Assembly (NCBI GenBank): GCA_017418975.1
Contig: JAFOMG010000017.1
Span: forward strand, 62,001 to 126,000
Direction of reading: 5' to 3'
Length of the DNA stretch: 64,000 nucleotides
Source of the DNA: Sphingomonas sp.
Lineage (GTDB): Bacteria; Pseudomonadota; Alphaproteobacteria; Sphingomonadales; Sphingomonadaceae
Position 1 is the stretch's first letter, and the number at the start of each line of letters is the position of its first letter. The position numbers and the translations under genes are program-made. Under the pieces are notes generated by a model that had not been told where the DNA came from, did not search any database, and saw only the letters and a list, made by a program, of their open reading frames with translations. This document shows positions 7,803-16,596 of this stretch, in pieces.

Positions 7803-10270
7803 GCGGAGAGCTCCTCGGCGAACCGGCGCGCCAGTGCCCGAACCTCGGCCGCGGAGGCGCAGGCCAATGCCTGGCGGGCATGATCGGTTGCTGCCGTTAG
7901 GGTGAGCGTGGTGACAAGGGCCTTGGTGACGGCCAGCTGCGCCGGCGGCACGGAAAGGGTGCGCACGCCCAGGCCGATCAGGATGGGCGCCGCCATGGGA
8001 TCGGCGGCGAGCCCACCGCAAACGCTGACCGGCGTCGATCCCGCCCGTGCGCAGGTCTCCGCAATCAGGCGCAGGACCGCGGGATGCAGGCCATCGAGCA
8101 TCGCGGCGACCGCGGCATTGCCGCGATCCGCCGCCAGCGCATATTGGGTGAGGTCGTTGCTGCCGATCGACAGGAAATCGGCCTCGGCGGCGATGAGGTC
8201 GGCGCCGATCGCCGCGGCGGGCGTCTCCACCATCGCGCCCAGCGCCACTGCCTTGTCGCCGCGCAGCTTGTCGAGCACCGCGCGCACCGCGGCCATCTCG
8301 CCGGCGCTGGCGACCATCGGGACCATGATGCGCAGGGGCCCCTGCGCGGACAGGCTGAGGATCGCCGACAGCTGGGCTTCGAGTATCTCGGGGCGGGACA
8401 GCGCGACGCGGATGCCGCGAAGCCCCAGCGCCGGATTCTCTTCGGCCGGAAGCGCGAGATAGGGGGCGGGCTTGTCGCCGCCGACGTCCAGCAGCCGCAC
8501 CGTGACCGGCCGTTCGGGCAGCGCGGCGAAGATGGCGCGATAGGTCGCGCTCTGTTCGTCGACATCGGGAGCGGCGGTGCGCTCGAGGAACAGGAATTCG
8601 GTTCGCAGCAGCCCGCAACCGTCCGCGCCGGCTGCCATCGCCGCCTGCGCATCGGCGACGGAGCCGCAGTTCGCCTGCACCGAAACGGGCACGCCATCGG
8701 CCGTCGCGACGGCGGCGCCGCCGATCGTCCGCGCGCGCGCCTCGACAGCGGCACGGCGCGCCATCGCGGTTTCCAGCCCGGCGCGAGCGTGCGCATCGGG
8801 GTCGACACGCAGGAAGCCCGCGTTGCAATCGATCAACAGGCTCGTGCCCTCGGCCACCGCTTCGAGCGGCGCGCCAACGGCCACGATCATCGGCAGGCCG
8901 ATACCGGCGGCGAGAATGGCGACATGCGCGGTGGGGCCACCCCGCACGAGCGCGATGCCCGCGATCCGGCCGGTGTCGAGCGCGGCGAACTGGGAAGGCA
9001 GCAGGTCGTCGGCGAGCAGGATCGCGCCCTCCGGGGGCTGGGCCATGTCCGCCCGGGTCCCGAGTATCGCATGGGCGATCCGCTCGCCCACATCGAGCAG
9101 GTCGGCGCCCCGTTCCGCGATCCGGCCCTCGCCGGAAGCGCGCAGGACGGCCGCCTGGGCCTCCGCCGCCGCGAGGATCGCGAATGCCGCGCCTTCGCCC
9201 AGGTCGATCCGCGCCAGCGCCGCGTCGACCAGGCTGGGGTCTTCCAGGATCGCCCGATGCGCGGTGAATATGTCCGCCGCCTGTCCTTCGCCCTGGGACG
9301 CGGCCTCGAGCTCGGCCCATACCGCGCCGATCCCCTGCACCAGGTTGCTTCGCTCGGTCAGCACGCCCGCGCCCGGGCGGGCCGGGGCGGGCCGCTCGGC
9401 GCGCAGCCAGCAGGCGGGGCCGATCGCCATGCCCGGCGCGGCGCCGACTCCGCCGATGGCGCCTTCGGGGACGATGCTCTCCGGTCGCGCGACGGCGGCG
9501 GCGGGCTGGTCGGTATCGTGTTGCAGCACGTCCAGGACGCGCGTCACGGCTTCCTCGGCATCGGGGCCGCGCGCCACGATGGTCACCGCCGCGCCATGCC
9601 GCAGCCCCAGCCCGAGCATCGCGATCGAGCTCGCCGCGGAAGCCCGCCGCTCGCCATGCTCCAGAACGACTTCCGCCCGCAATTCGCGAAGCGCGGTGGC
9701 GATCCGGGCGGCGGGGCGGGCGTGAAGGCCGTGCGCGAGCGCGACGACGGCATCGCGCCGCCTCGCTTCGCCCGCCGCCGCCACGGAGCCGGCGCTGCCA
9801 TTGGCCGCGGTGCGCGCGGCGATCCGCAGCACCGTCTCGCCGACCGCCACCATGCCGCCGGTATGTCGCGCCAGGATGTCGACGCCCGGGCCGGTCACGA
9901 TGATCGGCGTGGCGGCGGCGCTCGCCCGCAAGGCCAGTCGATCGAGGTCGAAGCGGACCAGCGGATCGCCGGCGGCGACCGCGGCGCCGGGCGAGACCAG
10001 GACATCGAACCCCTGGCCGGCCATGCCGACGCTATCGATCCCGATATGCATGAGCAGCTCCACGCCCTCGGCAAGGGTGAGCGCCACGGCGTGGCCGGCG
10101 GCATGAATGGACGAGATCGTCCCCGCGCACGGAGCGTGCAGCGTGTCGCCGATCGGCTCGATCGCGAGCCCGTCCCCGACCATGCCCTGGGCGAACACCG
10201 GATCGGGAATCTTCTCCAGCGGAATCACCCACCCGGCAAGCGGTGCGCCGAGCTCGACTTCGATCATCAT
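7799..10270 (-). CDS. PTS multiphosphoryl transfer protein: EIIA-HPr-EI fusion
   Basis: An 823-residue cytoplasmic fusion that carries the entire phosphorelay for the adjacent IICB. The EIIA(Glc-type) domain occupies about residues 1-150 with active His75 in ELLMHIGIDSVG. HPr lies at about 173-255 with His183 in HGLHARPAARIA. Enzyme I fills about 270-823 with phospho-His449 in GGPTAHVAILAAGIGLP, the PEP-binding GCGLLRTEFLFLE block and a C-terminal VCGGLAADP region. PEP phosphate thus moves EI to HPr to EIIA to EIIB in one polypeptide plus its partner. The ATG at 10270 overlaps the stop of the GH2 gene, with AAAGGG as ribosome-binding site; a second ATG follows at once. Such dedicated fusions are known in GlcNAc or fructose PTS loci of several proteobacteria. 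Confidence 0.93.
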   Translation of the reverse strand: MMIEVELGAPLAGWVIPLEKIPDPVFAQGMVGDGLAIEPIGDTLHAPCAGTISSIHAAGHAVALTLAEGVELLMHIGIDSVGMAGQGFDVLVSPGAAVAAGDPLVRFDLDRLALRASAAATPIIVTGPGVDILARHTGGMVAVGETVLRIAARTAANGSAGSVAAAGEARRRDAVVALAHGLHARPAARIATALRELRAEVVLEHGERRASAASSIAMLGLGLRHGAAVTIVARGPDAEEAVTRVLDVLQHDTDQPAAAVARPESIVPEGAIGGVGAAPGMAIGPACWLRAERPAPARPGAGVLTERSNLVQGIGAVWAELEAASQGEGQAADIFTAHRAILEDPSLVDAALARIDLGEGAAFAILAAAEAQAAVLRASGEGRIAERGADLLDVGERIAHAILGTRADMAQPPEGAILLADDLLPSQFAALDTGRIAGIALVRGGPTAHVAILAAGIGLPMIVAVGAPLEAVAEGTSLLIDCNAGFLRVDPDAHARAGLETAMARRAAVEARARTIGGAAVATADGVPVSVQANCGSVADAQAAMAAGADGCGLLRTEFLFLERTAAPDVDEQSATYRAIFAALPERPVTVRLLDVGGDKPAPYLALPAEENPALGLRGIRVALSRPEILEAQLSAILSLSAQGPLRIMVPMVASAGEMAAVRAVLDKLRGDKAVALGAMVETPAAAIGADLIAAEADFLSIGSNDLTQYALAADRGNAAVAAMLDGLHPAVLRLIAETCARAGSTPVSVCGGLAADPMAAPILIGLGVRTLSVPPAQLAVTKALVTTLTLTAATDHARQALACASAAEVRALARRFAEELSA

Positions 10271-13209
10271 CGTTTCCCTTTGTCCTCGGTGCCTTTGCCC
10301 TCGGTGCCTTTGCCCTCGGTGATCGTCACGGGGCCGGCCAGGCCGCCGGCCTGGCCAGGCTCGAACCGAACCAGCAGCGTCACTGTCCGCGGCCCGTCTC
10401 CCGCCGGCAAGGCCATGGCGACGGGGCCGGGCGCGGGGGCGGGCTTCGTCGCCGCAAGATTGCCGTCCACCCATATCTCCGCCTGGCCCGCGATGGCGGC
10501 GAACCGGAGCGTGCCGCCCGCGCGGCGAACGGCGCGGCGCGGCGTGACGGTCGCGCGATAGACGCGCCAGCCCGCGCCCGCATCCGCCGGGGCACTGTCT
10601 CCCGGCGAGACGAACGCCCATGCATTATTGTCGCCGTCACGCGGGGCCAGCCCGGGATCGGGGCGCCCGGGCAATAGCGGCGAGCGCCGCCAGGCCGTGA
10701 TCGACTGAAGCTGCTCTTCCGCCGCGACTTGCGGGCGGGGCGCGCGGGCCACCTTCTCCACCGTCGCCATCGCTGCGCGGAGCGACGCGGCCTCGGCGCG
10801 TACCAGCAGCGGCCCGGTGCCGGCATCCGCCCGCACAAGGATCTGCGCAAGCCCGTGGAAGAGCGCGCGGGAAGGCGCCTTTTCGGAGGCATGGCTGTTG
10901 GGATCGCCATTGCCCACTCCGATGATCGTGCCGCCGCGCACCGTGAAATGGGCGAGGCAATCGGCATCGGGCACATGGCGCCCCAACCGGTCGACCGCAT
11001 CGACGGTGAACGGTTGGACATCCTCGCCGTCCGCCGCCATCTTCCGCCGTGCCGGCGTCAGCCTGAGCGCGACGGGCTCGCCCACGGTCTCGTGCACGGC
11101 GCGCGCGACCTCGCGCCCGCTGCGGCGGGCGATCGCCTCGATCCGTCCGGGGGCATAGGGCAATGTCCATTCGTTCCCGTTGATGCGATCGACGCGCGTC
11201 GTGCCGATCGTCCGGCCATTGAGGCGCAGCTCCACGCTGTCGGCGTTGCTCGTCACCAGCAGCTTCAGGGGCTGGCCTTCGCGCCCCGGCCAGGTCCAGT
11301 GGGGAGCGATCGCCACCACGGGGATGTCGTCGCGCCACTGGGCGCGGCGAATGTCATAGGCGGTCTTGGGAAAGCCGCAGAGATCGAGGATGCCGAAGAA
11401 GCTCGACGTCGTCGGCCATGCGAAGGGCGTCGGCTCGCCATGATAGTCGAAGCCGGTCCACACGAAGCCGCCCGCGACGAAGGGGCGGGCGGCGATCTCG
11501 GCCCAGCTGCGCCGATGGGTCGCCCCCCAGTCGGCCGCTTCGGTGTCGAGCGAGGACAGGACATGGGCGGCCGGATCGCTGGCAAAGGCGCCGCGCGTCA
11601 TCATCGCGCTGGTGTCCTCCGAGCTGAGGATCGGCTTGCCCGGGTTCAGCCGATGATAGCGGTCATAGTCGTTGGGATAATAGTTGAACCCCATGACATC
11701 GACGACCTGCGACACGTTCTCGGGATCGTAGAAGGCGCCGTTCATGGCGGCGGTGGTCGGCCGATGGGGGTCGAGGCGGCGAACCGCGGCGACCATCCGG
11801 CGGACCATCTGCACGCCGGCATGGCTGCCCTGCATCGGCTCCTCGTTGAACACGGACCAGAGCATCACGCTCGGATGATTGCGGTCGCGCCGGACCATCC
11901 ATTCGAGCTGGGCGAGATAGTCGGGCGCCGGATTGAATTGCCGGTTCTCGGCCATCACCAGGAAGCCCATCCGGTCGGCAAGGTCGAGCAGCTCGGCGGC
12001 GCAGGCATTGTGCGAGCAGCGGATGGCGTTGCAGCCCATGTCCTTCAGCCGGGCCAGGCGCCAGGCGAGCAGCGTGTCGGGCACGGCGACGCCAACGCCG
12101 GCATGATCCTGATGGAGGCAGACACCCTTGAGCTTGAGGTGCCGGCCGTTGAGCGACACGCCCCGATCGGGATCGAACGCGATCGTGCGAAAGCCGATGG
12201 CCAGGCGGCGCTCGTCGGCGGGAGCGCCCGGCCGGGTGACGCGGACCTCGAGAATATGGAGCGCCGGATCCTCGATCGACCAGAGGCCCGGCCGTCCGGC
12301 GGCGAGCGTCAGCTTGGTCTCGCTCCGCTCGATCGGAGCGATCCGCGCGCCGGCGCGTGCATGCGCGATCTCTCGCCCTTCGGGGGTGCGCAGCACTGCT
12401 TCGACCATCGCCTCGGCCGCGTCCGGCGCGACGCTTTCGAGCATGATCGAGACGGGCAATAGCCATTGGCCATCCGCGCCGCGCACCGGGCTGGCATGGA
12501 TGCCGTCCGTCGCGATCGATACCGCCGGGCGCCGCGCCAGCCATGCATGGCGATAGATGCCGGCGCCTTCGTACCACCAGCCTTCCATCACGGTCGCGTC
12601 GACCCGCACCGCGATGACGTTCAGGGCGTCGCCGAACCGGGCGAAGGGCGTGATGTCGATATAGATGCCCGTATAGCCGGACCAGCTATGGGCGACGACA
12701 TTGCCGTTGACCCAGATGGTGGCATTGGTGGCGATCGCGCCGAACTGCACTTCCAGCCGCTTGCCGCGATCCGCCTCGTCGAGCCGGAACGCGCGCCGGT
12801 ACCAGCCGATGCCGCGCTTGCGATAGCCCTGGCTGACATTGGCGGTCTCGACGACGGGCTGGAACGAGGCCCAATCGTGCGGCAGCGTGACCTGTTGCCA
12901 GTCGCTGTCGTCGAAATCGGGTGCCGCGGCGCCCGGTGCGGTGCCGGCCTTCACGCTCAGATAGGTGTCGTTGTGCGTCACCGGGGCAGCGGCCGGCACT
13001 TCGCCTTCGTGGAAGCGCCAGCCGAGATCGAAGCAGGTCCGCGACGGGTCGCTCTCGGGCAGGGGCGGGGGCAGCGCGTCGCTCGGTGGCGGCATGGGCG
13101 GCCCGAAATCGGCGGCGGAGACACGCAGCGCCGCCATCGTCGGGGCGCCGGCCAATGCCGTCGCAATCCCGGCCGAGCCGCCAAGCAGGGCGCGCCGCGT
13201 GCAGCTCAT
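10267..13209 (-). CDS. Exported GH2 glycosidase with DUF4982-type domain, probable beta-galactosidase
   Basis: A 980-residue enzyme. The N-terminus MSCTRRALLGG plus a hydrophobic stretch ending near APTMA looks like a Tat signal peptide. A GH2 sugar-binding jelly roll (about 55-230), an Ig-like domain and a TIM barrel (about 340-620) follow. The acid/base Glu sits in LWSVFNEEP and the likely nucleophile Glu in PILSSEDTS. Downstream are a DUF4982-like beta-sandwich with a LRLNGRTIGTTRVD motif, a further Ig-like domain and a C-terminal galactose-binding-like module. This layout is typical of bacterial beta-galactosidases, so removal of terminal beta-Gal from complex glycans is likely; beta-glucuronidase or beta-mannosidase activity is less likely. 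It sits between nagA and the PTS fusion with ATGA overlaps on both sides. The C-terminus ends in a GTEGK repeat tail. Confidence 0.85.
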   Translation of the reverse strand: MSCTRRALLGGSAGIATALAGAPTMAALRVSAADFGPPMPPPSDALPPPLPESDPSRTCFDLGWRFHEGEVPAAAPVTHNDTYLSVKAGTAPGAAAPDFDDSDWQQVTLPHDWASFQPVVETANVSQGYRKRGIGWYRRAFRLDEADRGKRLEVQFGAIATNATIWVNGNVVAHSWSGYTGIYIDITPFARFGDALNVIAVRVDATVMEGWWYEGAGIYRHAWLARRPAVSIATDGIHASPVRGADGQWLLPVSIMLESVAPDAAEAMVEAVLRTPEGREIAHARAGARIAPIERSETKLTLAAGRPGLWSIEDPALHILEVRVTRPGAPADERRLAIGFRTIAFDPDRGVSLNGRHLKLKGVCLHQDHAGVGVAVPDTLLAWRLARLKDMGCNAIRCSHNACAAELLDLADRMGFLVMAENRQFNPAPDYLAQLEWMVRRDRNHPSVMLWSVFNEEPMQGSHAGVQMVRRMVAAVRRLDPHRPTTAAMNGAFYDPENVSQVVDVMGFNYYPNDYDRYHRLNPGKPILSSEDTSAMMTRGAFASDPAAHVLSSLDTEAADWGATHRRSWAEIAARPFVAGGFVWTGFDYHGEPTPFAWPTTSSFFGILDLCGFPKTAYDIRRAQWRDDIPVVAIAPHWTWPGREGQPLKLLVTSNADSVELRLNGRTIGTTRVDRINGNEWTLPYAPGRIEAIARRSGREVARAVHETVGEPVALRLTPARRKMAADGEDVQPFTVDAVDRLGRHVPDADCLAHFTVRGGTIIGVGNGDPNSHASEKAPSRALFHGLAQILVRADAGTGPLLVRAEAASLRAAMATVEKVARAPRPQVAAEEQLQSITAWRRSPLLPGRPDPGLAPRDGDNNAWAFVSPGDSAPADAGAGWRVYRATVTPRRAVRRAGGTLRFAAIAGQAEIWVDGNLAATKPAPAPGPVAMALPAGDGPRTVTLLVRFEPGQAGGLAGPVTITEGKGTEGKGTEDKGKR
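10285..10320 (+). repeat. 15-bp tandem repeat encoding the GH2 C-terminal tail
   Basis: The unit CTCGGTGCCTTTGCC occurs at 10285-10299 and 10300-10314, followed by its first six bases; a degenerate copy lies just below 10285. In the GH2 reading frame (minus strand) it encodes repeated TEGKG. It lies just upstream of the PTS fusion start. Confidence 0.75.
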
Positions 13210-14342
13210 GCGGCGCGCCTGCCGCCGATCCAGGTCCCGCGCGGCCTGAAATGGCGATCCAGCTGCACCCAATCCGCGCGGAGACCCGGCGCCAGCGCTC
13301 CGCGCTCCCGGTCGAGCCCCAGAAAGGCGGCGGGATTGGTCGATGCCAGCGCCGATGCGGTCTCGCCGGTCAGTCCGAGCATCGTCACGCAGTTCGCGAC
13401 GGCGCTCGCCATGTCGAGATCGGCGCCGGCAAGCGTGCCGTCGTCATAATAGGCCTTGCCATCGGCGACGCGGATCTGCCGGCCCTGGAGCACGAAGTCC
13501 TTCTCGCGCGCGCCGACCGAGGGCATGGCGTCGGTGACGAGCATCATCCGCTCGGTTCCCCGCGCGCGCATGGCGATGCGCAGCATGGCGGGGGAGACGT
13601 GCACGCCATCGACGATCAGCCCGCACCAGGGCGCGGGATCCTCGAGCGCCGCGCCCGCGATCCCGGGCTCGCGGTGATGCAGCGGCGGCATGGCGTTGAA
13701 CAGGTGCGTGACTCCCGTAACGCCCGCCCCGAACGCGGCCCGCGCTTCCGCATAGCTCAGATCGGTATGCCCGGCGCTGACCCGGACCCCGGCGGCGACC
13801 AGCGCCGCGATCGCGCCGGCATCCGCGTGTTCGGGTGCGAGCGTCACCATGACGACGCCGCGATGCGGCCTGGTCAGCAGCGCCACCATTTCCGCATCGA
13901 GCCGGCGGAAATGCGCGGAATCATGGATGCCCTTGCGCGCGGCGGAAAGGCACGGTCCCTCGACATGGATGCCGACGACGCCCGCCATGCCCGCGGCGAT
14001 CGCCGCATCGCTCGCCGCAAGGGCCTGGGCGATGCGATCGGGGCGGTCGCTGATGAGCGTGGGAAGGAAGGCCGTGGTTCCGAAGGCGGCATGGGCGGCA
14101 CCGATCCTGGCGATGCCCTCCACGCTGGGATCGTCGTTGAACAAGGTTCCGCCGCCGCCATTGACCTGGGTGTCGACAAAGCCGGGCATCAGCCACCCGC
14201 CGTCCAGGTCGATCGCGTCGCCGGTCATTGCCCGTTGCCGCGAGAGCGCCGTGATGCGGCCCTGCGCGACCTGGATTTCCGCGCCTTCCCAGGTCCGTCC
14301 GTCGACGACGATCTTGCCGTTGCCGAAGCGATAGGCGCTCAT
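13206..14342 (-). CDS. nagA: N-acetylglucosamine-6-phosphate deacetylase
   Basis: A 378-residue amidohydrolase-superfamily enzyme of the normal NagA length. Seen in order are LDGGWLMPGFVDTQVNGGGG, HVEGPCLS with the metal Glu, VSAGHTDLSYAEA with a metal His, THLFNAMPPLHHREPG with the second His cluster, GLIVDGVHVSP, and MMLVTDAMP with the catalytic Asp. It removes acetate from GlcNAc-6-P to give glucosamine-6-P. Start and stop both overlap neighbours by ATGA, placing it firmly in the nag operon between the deaminase and the GH2 gene. The metal site and catalytic Asp all appear intact. Confidence 0.95.
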   Translation of the reverse strand: MSAYRFGNGKIVVDGRTWEGAEIQVAQGRITALSRQRAMTGDAIDLDGGWLMPGFVDTQVNGGGGTLFNDDPSVEGIARIGAAHAAFGTTAFLPTLISDRPDRIAQALAASDAAIAAGMAGVVGIHVEGPCLSAARKGIHDSAHFRRLDAEMVALLTRPHRGVVMVTLAPEHADAGAIAALVAAGVRVSAGHTDLSYAEARAAFGAGVTGVTHLFNAMPPLHHREPGIAGAALEDPAPWCGLIVDGVHVSPAMLRIAMRARGTERMMLVTDAMPSVGAREKDFVLQGRQIRVADGKAYYDDGTLAGADLDMASAVANCVTMLGLTGETASALASTNPAAFLGLDRERGALAPGLRADWVQLDRHFRPRGTWIGGRRAA

Positions 14343-15376
14343 TGGGTCCGGGTGACCTTGGCGAGATAGGGGGGCTGGTCGGGATCGAGCCCGCGGGCGC
14401 GGGACAGCTGCTCGACCAGGCCGTAGAAGCTGGCCAGCTGGAGGATCGGCTCGAGCGCCGGATGCGCGGCCTCGGCGGGGAGGGGCGAAGCCGCGCCGGC
14501 GCGCGCCGTCAGCACGATCGCGCCGCGCGCCCGGAATTCCTCCGCCATCGCGGCAACGCCGTCGCCCGCGGTATCGGAGGTGGCGAAGGCCAGGATCGGA
14601 AAGCCGGGGCCGATAATGGTCATCGGCCCGTGACGGACCTCCGCGGAGCTGAACGCCTCCGCCTGGATCGCGCAGGTCTCCTTGAACTTGAGCGCGGCTT
14701 CCTGCGCGACGGCGAAGCCATAGCCGCGCCCGAGGACGAACATCTGCCGGGCGGTCGAAAGCGAAGCGACGCCGGCGCTCCAGTCCAGCGCCACCGCGCG
14801 GGCCAGCGCCTCCGGGAGCGCCTCGACGCCCGCGGCGAAATCCGCGTCGCCCGACCAGGCGGCCACCAATGCCGCCATGGCCACCATGGCGGCGACGCAG
14901 GACTTGGTCGCCGCGACGGAGCGCTCCGGACCGGCCCATAGGGGCAGCAGCGTATCGGCGCGCAGCGCGAGCGGGGATTCCGCGTCGTTGACCAGCGCGG
15001 CCACCGGGATGCCGGCATCCCGCCAGGCATCGACCGTCGCGAGGAGGTCGGGGCTGCGGCCGGATTGCGAGATCGCGATGCACAGGGCATCGTCCGTCGC
15101 GACGCGCGCCGCGAATACCGACGCCACCGACGGGGCCAGGGAAGCGACCGGCACGCCGATCATCGTCTCGATCAGATATTTCCCATAGGTCGCCGCATGA
15201 TCCGAGGATCCGCGGGCGCAGGTTCCGACGAGATGGAGCGGCCGGTCGCGCAACCGCTCCCCCAATGCGCGGAACGCTTCGCGATTCTCCGCGAGTTGCC
15301 GGGCAACGGTCGTCGGGATTTCCTGGGTCTCGCGGAGCATGAGGCTCGGCGCGGTCGAAATGCTGGTCGTTGTCAC
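14339..15376 (-). CDS. SIS-domain glucosamine-6-phosphate deaminase (NagB-II type)
   Basis: A 345-residue protein with two SIS sugar-isomerase domains and no glutamine amidotransferase domain, so it is not a GlmS synthase. SIS motifs include LVGTCARGSSDHAATYGKYL and IAISQSGRSPDLL in domain one, and FVLGRGYGFAVAQEAALKFKETC in domain two, followed by SSAEVRHGPM. These match NagB-II proteins, which turn glucosamine-6-P into fructose-6-P and ammonia and replace classical NagB in many proteobacteria. The likely start is GTG at 15376, only 3 bp after the GntR stop; its end overlaps nagA. AgaS-type deaminase/isomerase for galactosamine-6-P is the alternative, but the nagA/nagE context favours GlcNAc. 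Confidence 0.9.
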   Translation of the reverse strand: MTTTSISTAPSLMLRETQEIPTTVARQLAENREAFRALGERLRDRPLHLVGTCARGSSDHAATYGKYLIETMIGVPVASLAPSVASVFAARVATDDALCIAISQSGRSPDLLATVDAWRDAGIPVAALVNDAESPLALRADTLLPLWAGPERSVAATKSCVAAMVAMAALVAAWSGDADFAAGVEALPEALARAVALDWSAGVASLSTARQMFVLGRGYGFAVAQEAALKFKETCAIQAEAFSSAEVRHGPMTIIGPGFPILAFATSDTAGDGVAAMAEEFRARGAIVLTARAGAASPLPAEAAHPALEPILQLASFYGLVEQLSRARGLDPDQPPYLAKVTRTQ

Positions 15377-15379
15377 TGG

Positions 15380-16180
15380 CTAGAGATCCGTGAGTTCGGC
15401 GACGAAATCATAGGTGTCGCCGCGATAATAGGACTGGGTGTATTCGACCGGCCGCCCGTCGCGCAGGAAGCCGCACCGCTCGATCAGCAGCCCCGGCGTG
15501 CCGGGCTCGACCCGGAGCAGGCGCGCCTGGGAGCCGGTGAACGGCACCGCGCGCAGCCGCTGCAACGCGCGCACGGGGCGATGTCCGGTGAGGGCGAGCG
15601 CCGCGTACAGCGATTCCGAAACATCCTCGACGCCGCCCAGGCAATAGCTGGGAACCGTCGAGAACTCGACCGCCATCGGCGCATCGTCGGCGATCCGGAC
15701 GCGGTGAAAGCGCAGCACCGGTGCTCCCGGCGACAAGTTGAGCTGCATCGCCTCGGCGGGGGTGACCGCTCCCGCGGCCCGGAGGATCCAGGCGCTGCTC
15801 GCCACCTGGCCGCGGGCAGCCATCTCTTCGGAAAAGGAGCTGATCCGGGAGAAATTCTGCTCGATGCGGCGTGTCACCGTCGTGCCGGCACCCTGTTTGC
15901 GCGTGAGCAGCCCGTCTTCCGCCAGCTCGGCGATGGCCTTGCGAATGGTGATGCGCGACACGCCATATTCGGCCGCAAGGTCGCGCTCGGGCGGCAAGGC
16001 GGCGCCGGCTTCGAGCCGTCCTTCCGTGATGGCCCGGCGCAGCAGATGCGCGAATTGCGCGTATAGCGGCTTGCGGTCGCGAGGCAGGAGCTCGCCCAGC
16101 CGCGCGTGCCCGCCCGGCCGGGCCAGGGGCGCCGGCGCGGTGTGCGTCCCGGCGTTCCGCAGCGCGATGCCCGCGGTCAT
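15380..16180 (-). CDS. nagR: GntR/HutC-family regulator, probable GlcNAc operon repressor
   Basis: A 266-residue regulator with a GntR winged HTH near residues 35-105 (PLYAQFAHLLRRAI, ERDLAAEYGVSRITIRKAI, DGLLTRKQGAGT) and a UTRA effector domain after it, ending in RDGRPVEYTQSYYRGDTYDF, the usual closing motif of HutC/NagR proteins. UTRA domains often bind phosphorylated sugars; GlcNAc-6-P or glucosamine-6-P is the expected inducer here. It is the first gene of the nag operon and is divergent from the TonB receptor gene at 16597, so it may control both units. I could not pick out a clear palindromic operator in the shared 416-bp gap. Confidence 0.87.
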   Translation of the reverse strand: MTAGIALRNAGTHTAPAPLARPGGHARLGELLPRDRKPLYAQFAHLLRRAITEGRLEAGAALPPERDLAAEYGVSRITIRKAIAELAEDGLLTRKQGAGTTVTRRIEQNFSRISSFSEEMAARGQVASSAWILRAAGAVTPAEAMQLNLSPGAPVLRFHRVRIADDAPMAVEFSTVPSYCLGGVEDVSESLYAALALTGHRPVRALQRLRAVPFTGSQARLLRVEPGTPGLLIERCGFLRDGRPVEYTQSYYRGDTYDFVAELTDL

Positions 16181-16596
16181 GCCGCGATCGCCGCCGGGGC
16201 CCGGCTCGGGCCGGAACCGCGCATCGTCTCCGGCCGGTTCGGCAGGAGACCAATTCCGCTGCCCGAGGGATCATGGCGGAAGCGCCGCGACCGCACGGTC
16301 GGGAACTGCGCAGACATGCCCGTGTCGTTCATTTTTCCTCTCATCCGGCTCGAATCGCCTGGCGCAACATCAGGGGAAATTAGGCAAATGTCATGCTTCA
16401 TTTTCATACACAAAACAAATTTCCAAAAATCCATTGCGCGATTGGTTCGTTCGTGGTTACACAATGGTCCCAAGGCGCCCCGGAGCTCGGATTCGACAGA
16501 ATCGGCCAGGAGAGGCGTCAGAGAGACGTTCTGTATCCGCAGGGAATCTTGGGCCGGCGCCGTCGGCCATGCGATGCAAACGAGGGGGGTTAGTCA
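16181..16596. other. Divergent regulatory region, nag operon versus TonB receptor
   Basis: A 416-bp gap with no convincing gene. Bases 16360-16470 are clearly AT-richer than their surroundings and probably carry the promoters. TGGTT/TGGTC half-site-like words recur at 16443, 16455 and 16465 on the plus strand, but they do not form a clear inverted repeat. The receptor has a GAGGGGGG ribosome-binding site shortly before its ATG. The LacI-type TGTAAT palindrome found elsewhere in the window is absent here. Confidence 0.55.

Noticed and set aside
16443..16470. TGGTT-like direct words as NagR operator
   Set aside because: They do not form an inverted repeat, and similar words occur elsewhere, so I did not call an operator.
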